Shown here: positions 56,818 through 64,000 of the stretch, one piece after another
Layout: each line of letters starts with the position of its first letter
Position numbering within the stretch: position 1 is the stretch's first letter
Assembly (NCBI GenBank): GCA_034770075.1
Contig: CM068379.1
Coordinates: forward strand, 46,817,130-46,881,129
Length of the DNA stretch: 64,000 bases
From: Aralia elata
Taxonomy: Eukaryota > Streptophyta > Magnoliopsida > Apiales > Araliaceae
Direction of reading: 5' to 3'
Notes under the pieces: model-generated
The model's input: only the letters and a program-made list of their open reading frames with translations
Database searches by the model: none
What the model was told of the DNA's origin: nothing
Position numbers and translations under genes: made by a program

Positions 56818-56974
56818 TGTGTAATCCATTGCTAATCACCCATTTAATTAAATCAAGTGATTTTGTTTTTCATAAAATAATAATTTTACACAACTAATTA
56901 TGCGCAATAAATTATTCTAAATACATACCCATATATAAATAGAATCAAAACCATTAATAATTCGCATAAATATT
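56546..56974 (-). other. Copia-1 leader, LTR-proximal part, with AT repeats
   Basis: Long (TA)n tracts at 56546-56812 are separated by a recurring 'aatccgttactaat' (about 56722 and 56767; variants near 56823), a loose tandem repeat. The rest to the PBS is AT-rich and non-coding. Confidence 0.6.
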
Positions 56975-56987
56975 GGCTCTGATACCA
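56975..56987 (-). other. Primer-binding site of copia-1, initiator-Met tRNA
   Basis: The minus strand reads TGGTATCAGAGCC, one base from the 5' LTR at 56989. Confidence 0.9.
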
Positions 56988-56988
56988 T

Positions 56989-58898
56989 TGATAGGTTTGT
57001 ATGTAACGCAAACATGCAATCAAATTACATAAATAGAGCGGAAGCGCGACAAAACGGATTTTAAAATTTTTTTATACAAACCATCACCATGATCGTTCTT
57101 TATGCACAATTATTAATTAAACGAAAGAGATGGAGAATAAGAATTATACCCTTGTAGAATTCTAGCTTCCTCAGGTACAAGTTCAACTCCAATTCCTTCG
57201 CGTTCTCCTTGAATTCAACGATGTGATTCTTTCCTTTGATCAATGTTAGCCACCCAAGTGTTTGGCCTCTAGAGGTGATCCACCAAGGAATAATACCTAT
57301 TCAAGAAGATGGGTGTTGGCAAAACCCTAGTTTCTATCTCTATAGAAATTGTATGTACTCTCCACAATCTAATGCAAGAGTGTGTAACAATAATCTATGA
57401 TAAGACTTCTCTTATTTATAGATGTAGGAAAACCCCTTCCCTAAACTATTTAGGATTAGTGTTTCTATTTTAATTAAACTCCTTTAATTATATTCCTAAT
57501 CCAATTAGGAATTAATGAGAGAGAGAGTACTTCTATTAATAAATTTTCAATCCCTATTAGGAATTAAATAATAGTTATATTAATTAATTCCCAATCCCTA
57601 TTAGGAATTAAATAATAGTAATATTAATTAATTCCCAATCCCTATTAGGAATTAAATAATAGTAATAGTAATAATAATAATAAGACTCCTCTTATTAATT
57701 TATATTTAATATTTCCAAAATATTAAATAATAAATATTAAGCTATTTAATTTATTCTATCTCCATAGATTAAATTAAATACACTTAACTTATTATTACAA
57801 TTATGCCATTTACTTCTTAAATAAATATTTTCCTTTTGCGGTGTGACCCTTTAGGTTCTCCATATTAAACCGGTTGTGAATAAATCAATTAGAACAATTC
57901 TAATCTTATTTAAATAAATAAATTAAACAATTTAATTTATTTAAATAAATAATATTTATTCTACAATAAGGGTAAGCCCCCTTAGCGATCAACGACTTTC
58001 CAGATAATATAGATTTCAACATTAATCACAAAAGAACCTTTGAGTAAATAGTTACCGTACAATTCAATCCTTCTACCATACAATGTCCCAATTAAATATA
58101 AGACATGGAATTTTTGTCAAGTCTTATTTTATTTAATTATATGTATTTCGATTCCCAAATGCACAACTCTAAATAATGCAAATTAGAAACTCCTTTCTAA
58201 TTTCATTCTGCCTTGGCCAAGGACTACTGAGTTATCATTTATCGAATCACATAGGACATTCACATCTTTTACTAGACGTGGTAGATTCTTTGTTGATCAT
58301 TCACCTATCTCCATGTACAACTTATTATACCCAATCATACCCTTTGATATACCCTAAAGGTCTTAAGGGACATGTCAAAGTATAACTTATCATACACAAG
58401 ATACTATGATGATCTCAAGTCTAAGGATCACTTGTACTACTATCACTAGAGGAATTCCTATTGACAGCCGAGTAAAACTCCATTAGGTATTCCTTAGCGA
58501 GTCACGTTCAGTGAACTTATTCTCCAATAAGCACCTACATACTTGCTTTAGTGTCTCCACACAAATGATTATGAGATCAATCATCCTCTTCATAAGAGCA
58601 AGCAACGTATGTACTAATCTATCCGGATTCACTAATCTCCAATTTAGTAATCCAACGATTAGGAACAATTTTAGTTTGTGAGCTATCTTGAATTTAGATC
58701 TCATTAGCATGATCACCATCATGATTCTAAAAGCATTGCTCAAAACTATGGGTTTATCACATTTAATATAACAACACCATGTATATAATATAAAATGCCT
58801 TTTAAGAAAATCAATTCTTTTATTAATAAATGAATAAGATTACAAAGTATATGCTACATCATATCAAATATGATTGGCTTGTGTGCATACTACTTTCA
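56989..58898 (-). repeat. 5' LTR of copia-1
   Basis: 1910 bp, the same length as 24701-26610 and about 99% alike by eye. TATA at 57409-57422, minus strand. It drives leftward transcription of copia-1. Confidence 0.93.
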
Positions 58899-60203
58899 GC
58901 TCCCACGAGGAAAATGTGTAATTTATAATATTAAAAATCAATTCTATACTAACTCAATTAAAGTAAACAAGAGATCAATTGTGTGTTGAGTTGAAAATTT
59001 TAATAAAACTAATTAATAAATTTCGAAAACAGATATTATTGGAAACTTAAGATTACAATTTCACTTATTACTTCATTTAAATCCATATACTTCCTGTTAA
59101 ATTATGATAGATACTTCAGATTGTTAATCAGGAACTCATCATTATCTAAAACCACTTCTCAGTGTATCCTAGACAAATCAACCCAAATCTATAAAGGTTA
59201 GAATTAAGTTGAACACCCTAATTAACTAATTCACTATATCTCTATGTGAATTACAATTAAAAAGGTTTTGAAGCTCAGGTTCCTCATCAGATTACATGCG
59301 GTGTGTAGGTATATCTCTATCCTAAACACAAATTATGAATCCCAACGTAAGTAGAAAATATAATCACATGCTATTATGATCAGATCTAAATCTATAATCC
59401 ATCTCTCAATTTCATATAGATTATCACAGTAATCACTGGCTAGGTAACTAACCAATTATGCCCAAATCATAATAGACAATCTGAAAATACATATCCATAA
59501 TTAACCAGGAAGCATATTAGATAAAAACTACACAATGAGATCCATTGCAATCTTAAAAGTAAATTATTTCATAGCTAAACCAAAATCCATAATCCACAAA
59601 TTAAATAGCATCCAAAATTAAACTAAGAGATAAAGAAGAGAAATAAAACTCTGATAGTAGCCTCCAATCTCTCCTTAGCACCTACAATGATTTCTATGTG
59701 CTATCCAAATTGCTTCAAGTCTCCAATTGATTACAAATTAAGAATTAGTCTATTAATTCATAGATAAATAAAACCCCCTGAAAACTAACTATTTATAGTG
59801 CCTACTAATCATCCAAAACCACTTAGAAGAAAATAAGTTTGATTACAAATCAAATTCTAATTCAAAACTACAAAGTCAAACTTTGCTCCTGGTCAACTCC
59901 CGACCTAGCGCGGCCGCGCTAGGTCCAAGCACAAATCCGGCGTGCCTGCGCAGTCCTTCAGCAGAGTCCCAATTTAGCAACTAGCGCGCGCGCTGCTTTC
60001 CTTCACTTTATCGGTGCGGCCACGCAGCTCTTCAGTACTTCTGACTTTGGCTCCTTCAATACTCAATTTCCATTAACTTTGGTTCAAACGCAAAATTACC
60101 TACAAAAACACAAAAAATACATGAAAAGTAACTAGAACTCAAGGATTTAAACAATAATACAGTCAATTGATATCCAAATCGTAGGTATGAAACCTATTCA
60201 TCA
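58899..60203 (-). repeat. 3' LTR of Athila-2, main part
   Basis: Starts (minus) TGATGAATAGGTTTCATACC at 60203. Features: a GC-rich cassette 210-300 bp in, with a perfect 22-bp palindrome at 59903-59924 (core CTAGCGCGGCCGCGCTAG) and 'actagcgcgcgcgct' at about 59981, and TATA at 59789-59798. Copia-1 splits it; the last 81 bp are at 24620-24700. Total length about 1.38 kb, close to Athila-1's 1.31-1.33 kb. Confidence 0.85.
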
Positions 60204-60218
60204 AATACCCCCAAACTT
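60204..60218 (-). other. Polypurine tract of Athila-2
   Basis: The minus strand AAGTTTGGGGGTATT abuts the LTR. A TTGCTTG-GGGA-CAAGCAA hairpin (60225-60242) lies just upstream. Confidence 0.9.
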
Positions 60219-61461
60219 AAACTATTGCTTGTCCCCAAGCAATGCAACACAATGCAAAATAACAAAACACAATGAATACGAACTAAAAATGATCAATCCT
60301 ATGAATCCAACTAACAGGTAATTAGCAAATCATTCCAAGCCTCAGAGATATCAAGAAAGAAACTCAACAACAAATCTAATTAATATAGAATACTAATCCC
60401 AACCAATCAGATAAATCAAACCTATCATCACCCAAGTTCTGTGTGTGTGGTCCGTAATCATTGAACCCAACTACAATTCAAATTTAGTTACATAAACAAA
60501 TTTCTAACAAGAATATGTCAATTCTCATTCAATTTCAGTAACAATGACAAATCCAGTTAAAATCGAGCAAAAACTGAGTATAAAGGCAAGCTGGGGTTTA
60601 TTTCTACTCTAATCCTACCACGAGTGCATTTTACGCTCTATCTCGTATTTATGCTTTACAGTGCAATGCCAGACTCTATTAGGCTTCTCAAAGTCACCCA
60701 TGTAGCGTGTTTTCAATCAATGACTCCCAAAGCAGACGGTTTTAGGGCACTAGATGTTGAGACACCCCTAAGGATCTAATTACAATGACAAAGGTCACAG
60801 AGTCCAACTATTCAAAGCATTTATTCATCCACTTTTTTTTTCAGTTTTGTTTTTTTTGCAAACCAAAATTAAACTGAAATCCTACCTCATAGATACCCCC
60901 AAACTTAAGCTTTCACCTAACTCTAACCTTCATTGCCAAGTCATTGGTTTCTTTCTTTTAGTTCCAAGAATATCCCAAATTAGAAAAATGATTATGTAAC
61001 CCTTGAACTACAGCTGAGCAAAATAATCCAATTAAGTGCTAACCGGTGACTTAAGTTTCAGACAGGCAAAACTATTTTTTTGATCAGAACTATGACTCCA
61101 TATGAACTATCAATGTTGTTTAGGTTAACAAATAATCAAAACTTCATCATTGGCCTGATCAATAGCATACTACTCATCAATTAGACTCATGCAATCCTAA
61201 CTAAATGCAAACACAAACTAACTACATGCCCACAAATACTAACAAAGCAAAAAATAACAGCTATAACTAAACCCCCCCCCAAACTCATGATAAATAATGC
61301 CCTCATTGTAAAATTAAAGCACAGGGGGAAAGAAGAAAACTCCCCTAAGTAGCGGCATCATCATCTCCCGCACTAGGCTTGGGAGGAGTATCAGGTGGTG
61401 GGTAAGAACTGGTAGAACCAAAGATTGGAAACTGAACCTGCACACCCAACTGACCAAAAGC
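60219..61461 (-). other. Athila-2 3' untranslated region
   Basis: 1.2 kb, no gene. It has PPT-core copies at 60896-60906 and 61276-61286, one 23-bp hairpin copy at 60622-60644, 'caatgagggcatt' at about 61300 and 'ggccaatgatgaagtt' at about 61145, each with a match in Athila-1. Confidence 0.75.
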
Positions 61462-62494
61462 CTACGTCAATGCTCCAAAAAAGGCAGTAGAATAAGTCCA
61501 GAAATCGGCATGTAAAGAGTCAATCCTCCTCTGAAGACGACGCATATCCCTCTCCTGATGGGTATACATAGTAGTGGTCACTGGTACTGAAGCCTTCGCT
61601 TCTGCTTCTTCTTCCTCCTCATCACCCAAAAGAAATCCAAGCCCTCTAGGTTGAGACTCACCACAATCCCATACTACATACCTCTTGATGTGATTATGAT
61701 CTATATCCTTCATTGGTAGCAACAAAGTCTCGTTCTCCAACGTAACCCCAGCCGCTAGGCAAATACGACTAACTATCGAGGCATGTAAGATTCCTCCAGA
61801 GGTACTCCCTCGCATAGAACGTAGCATGGATGAGTAAATGAGGGCTCCCACATCAAATAATTTGCCCTTGAGAATCCCAAATAGCAGTATAGCTCTCTTT
61901 TGTAACATCATTTTGATGCCTCGTAGGAAGCATACTCGCACAAATGAAGCTATACCATGCCTTGGCATAACGATTTAGAGCAATGTGTGGAAAGTGGAGT
62001 TTCTGGGTAGTTCCGACTTTGGTAGTCCACTGTGTATCTGGCTTGCACATCACAGAAACAAGCATATCCAAATCAATATCAGAACTCTTGTGGGCCAACC
62101 AGTCGGAACCATCTTCAGGTAGAGTAGGCAGTCCATACAAATTATTGATGGCTTTCTTATCATATCTCACTTCCATGCCCCGCACATAAGATATTATGTT
62201 CTGTGTTTCACGTGCATTGGCATAAAATTCAAGAACAATCGCCATCGGTGCTGGCATAGGTGAATCAACAAATAGTGCCTAACCATGCTCTATAATCTGC
62301 CTCTTCATCATTCCATCTTCATCAGTAGGCTTCAATCCTCTTTCCACAATAAAATTCTTTCCAAGCCAGACATCCAAATAGTTATGTTGAGCAGAAAGAT
62401 TCACAAACCTATGCGTGTCCAACACATCCCTAGCCTCAATTTCCTCATCACTACTACTCAATGAGGACACCACACGAGCTCTCTTGGATGCCAT
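61462..62494 (-). pseudogene. Athila-2 ORF3, env-position protein, broken
   Basis: Starts MASKRARVVSS at 62494. It resembles Athila-1 ORF3 along its length: VERGLKPTDEDG, IVLEFYANARETQNIISYVRGMEV, HFPHIALNRYAKAWYSFICASMLPTRH, then in another frame RAILLFGILKGKLFDVGALIYSSM and HASIVSRICLAAGV. A TAG at 62281-62279 interrupts the first frame (a Trp in Athila-1 at that place), and a frameshift near 61900 moves the rest to another frame, which ends at 61462. The acidic E-rich tail is kept. Function unknown, as for its relative at 18584. Confidence 0.85.
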
Positions 62495-63337
62495 TCAAAT
62501 ATATTTCACAATGTAACAACTCAGCAATTATCACAGAACTCTAACAATGTAACCTAATATAGTAATCCCAAGTGCTAGCAATCTTCACTATACTGCAAAT
62601 ATATAAATAACCCAATGTAACAAAAAGCAGTTGAAAAGAGAATACCAGAACTTGGAACGTGGTCAGAGAAATCCCAATCGTGCACCAATTCTCCGGAACT
62701 GTAGCGTTGGAACGTGCAAATAGTGGTGGAGAGTTTGAGGATATGGAGATAACTGACATAATTTGGGGGAAAAAGTTAGGTTCTAGAAGATGAGAGAAAA
62801 GGGTTAAGATGAAGAATGTGAATGGGAATAGGAGAATGGGAATAAGAAGTTAGGGTTTACTTGGATTTAAATGAATGGATGTTTGTTTGGATGAGAATTG
62901 GGAGAATGGGGAAGAATTTCAAATTTGATTTGGATTGGGAGTGTAGTGTCGAATGTCTGATATGTAGTAATAAGTAGGGCACAATCGGGTCGGGTTAAAA
63001 CATTGAGTATCTGTGCCCAGGTCGCGGCGCGCCCGCGCCGAAGTGGCAGAGAGCCCAAAATTTTTCTCTAGCAGACCGCGTGCCCGCGCTGTTTTGCCAT
63101 GTAATCCTGGAGCGGCCGCGCTGCCCTGCATCTTGCTGTTGTTATTCTTTTTCCTTCTGGCTACATGACCACTAATTTGACAAGATGCAACCTACAAAGG
63201 CAACGTTCACATATTATACTCCTAAAACAATAAATTAACTACTCTAATTCCTAAAAAAATAAATAAAATAAACGTTAAATGGGTTACCTCCCATTGAGCG
63301 CTTGATTTTAAGTCTTTCAGCCTGACTACTCCCTGTT
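62495..63337 (-). other. Athila-2 pol-ORF3 spacer with GC-rich cassette
   Basis: Non-coding. 63019-63128 holds 'gtcgcggcgcgcccgcgccg', 'gaccgcgtgcccgcgctg' and 'gagcggccgcgctg', related to the LTR cassette at 59903-59993. This mirrors Athila-1, where the cassette also occurs in the LTR and the spacer. 'ggttacctcccattgagcgc' at about 63282 is the post-pol motif. Confidence 0.7.
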
Positions 63338-64000
63338 TCATTCCGGATCAGAGAGAATAACTGAGGATTTCTGGCGATCGTAATCACCACCCCAATAATG
63401 CTTTAAGCGCTGTCCGTTGACTTTGAATGGCTCGTCCGACTTAGATCTAGCTATCTCAACTGCACCATGTGGGAAGACTTGATGTATAATGAATGGGCCC
63501 GACCATCTTGATTTTAGCTTTCCAGGAAACAATCTCAGTCTTGAACACTGCTTGTCCCGGTTCAAACTTTCTGTGTATGATCTTTTGATCGTGCCATTTT
63601 TTAGTTTTCTCTTTGTAGATTCTGGCATTCTCATAGACTTGCAAGTGGAATTCATCCAGTTCATTGACCTGTAACAGTCTCTTTTTGCCTGCAGCTTGTA
63701 GATCAAAATTCAATTTCCGGATAGCCCAATATGCTTTATGTTCAAGTTCAACTGGGAGATAACATGTTTTACCATACACAAGCTGGTATAGTGGCATCCC
63801 AATCAGAGTTTTAAACGTAGTCCGATAAGCCCAAAGAGCGTCATCTAACTTTAATGACCAATCTTTCCGATTTGGATTCACCACCTTCTCAAGAATCCGT
63901 TTCACCTCTCTATTTGAGACTTCTGCCTGGCCACTTATTTTGGGATGGTAAGCGGTTGCAATTCTATGTTTAACTCCATATTTGGCCAAGAGAGCTGTGA
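63338..64000 (-). pseudogene. pol: Athila-2 pol, integrase C-terminal part
   Basis: Read leftwards from the window edge: KYGVKHRIATAYHP, then GQAEVSNREVKRILEKVVNP with the catalytic Glu, WAYRTTFKT, LVYGKTCYLPVELEHKAYWAIRKLNFD. It closely follows residues 1030-1180 of Athila-1 pol. Near 63545 the frame shifts through a small deletion, and the GPF module (GKLKSRWSGPFIIHQVFPHGAVEI, FKVNGQRLKHY) is read in another frame to the stop at 63338. The rest lies outside the window. Confidence 0.9.

Larger units (their letters stand above)
24701..58898 (-). mobile_element. Ty1/copia element split by later insertions (copia-1)
   Basis: It has two 1910-bp LTRs (24701-26610 and 56989-58898), a PBS at 56975-56987 and a PPT at 26611-26620, all minus strand. 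Flanks GCTCT (24696-24700) and GCTCC (58899-58903) fit a 5-bp target duplication with one mutation. The body runs right to left: leader, gag, protease-integrase, RT-RNase H. Tekay-1 (28559-43826) and the LARD (47082-56540) are nested within it. The native element without them would be about 9.5 kb. LTR divergence is roughly 1% by eye. Several stops and frameshifts make it inactive. Confidence 0.93.
58899..64000 (-). mobile_element. Athila-2 element, minus strand, runs off the window
   Basis: The order on the minus strand matches Athila-1: integrase end, spacer with GC cassette, ORF3, 3' UTR with hairpin and PPT copies, PPT, LTR. Gag, protease, RT and the 5' LTR lie beyond 64000. ORF3 and pol carry stops and frameshifts. 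This is the host into which copia-1 inserted. Confidence 0.88.

Overview
The window is plant nuclear DNA made almost entirely of nested LTR retrotransposons. I found no host gene, tRNA, rRNA or CRISPR array. The organism is a flowering plant, probably a eudicot. The evidence is the element classes (Athila, chromovirus, Ty1/copia and a large non-autonomous LTR element), primer-binding sites matching plant tRNAs, plant-type TATA boxes and an AT-rich background. I cannot name the species. Element names such as 'Athila-1' are working labels for this window only.

Layout. 1-10.4 kb is a graveyard: chromovirus-type LTRs (1-1687 minus; 1688-2268 and 3159-6289 plus), an Athila-type LTR fragment (2269-3158), a broken copia RT/RNase H piece (6290-7191), an unassigned stretch (7192-8346) and a minus-strand gypsy gag remnant between LTR-like ends (8347-10064). 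From 10065 an older Athila-type LTR is split by Athila-1 (10399-22219, target duplication ACGAC), which has gag, pol, an intron and an env-position ORF3. A minus-strand chromovirus-type LTR follows (22533-24619).

From 24620 to the end the window is one stack. Athila-2 (minus strand; LTR at 24620-24700 and 58899-60203, body to 64000 and beyond) was entered by copia-1 (minus, 24701-58898, 1910-bp LTRs). Copia-1 was then cut twice. A Tekay/Del-type chromovirus, Tekay-1 (28559-43826, duplication GATCT), entered its integrase. A non-autonomous element with a tRNA-Arg-like primer site, here called the LARD (47082-56540, duplication CTATA), entered its leader. A solo LTR of the copia-1 family (38994-40790, duplication CACAT) then landed in the 3' LTR of Tekay-1. 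This gives a relative order of insertion.

How the parts work together. Athila-1 and Tekay-1 keep nearly all replication parts (gag, protease, RT, RNase H, integrase, PBS, PPT) but have in-frame stops or frameshifts. The LARD codes for nothing recognisable, yet its LTRs are almost identical, so it was probably moved recently by an unseen autonomous partner. The most interesting signals are non-coding: a 3'-UTR hairpin shared by two diverged Athila families with compensatory changes, repeated polypurine tracts, GC-rich palindromic cassettes at fixed LTR positions that recur before ORF3, a telo-box cluster in the Tekay-1 LTR, and a higher-order 140-bp satellite inside the LARD.
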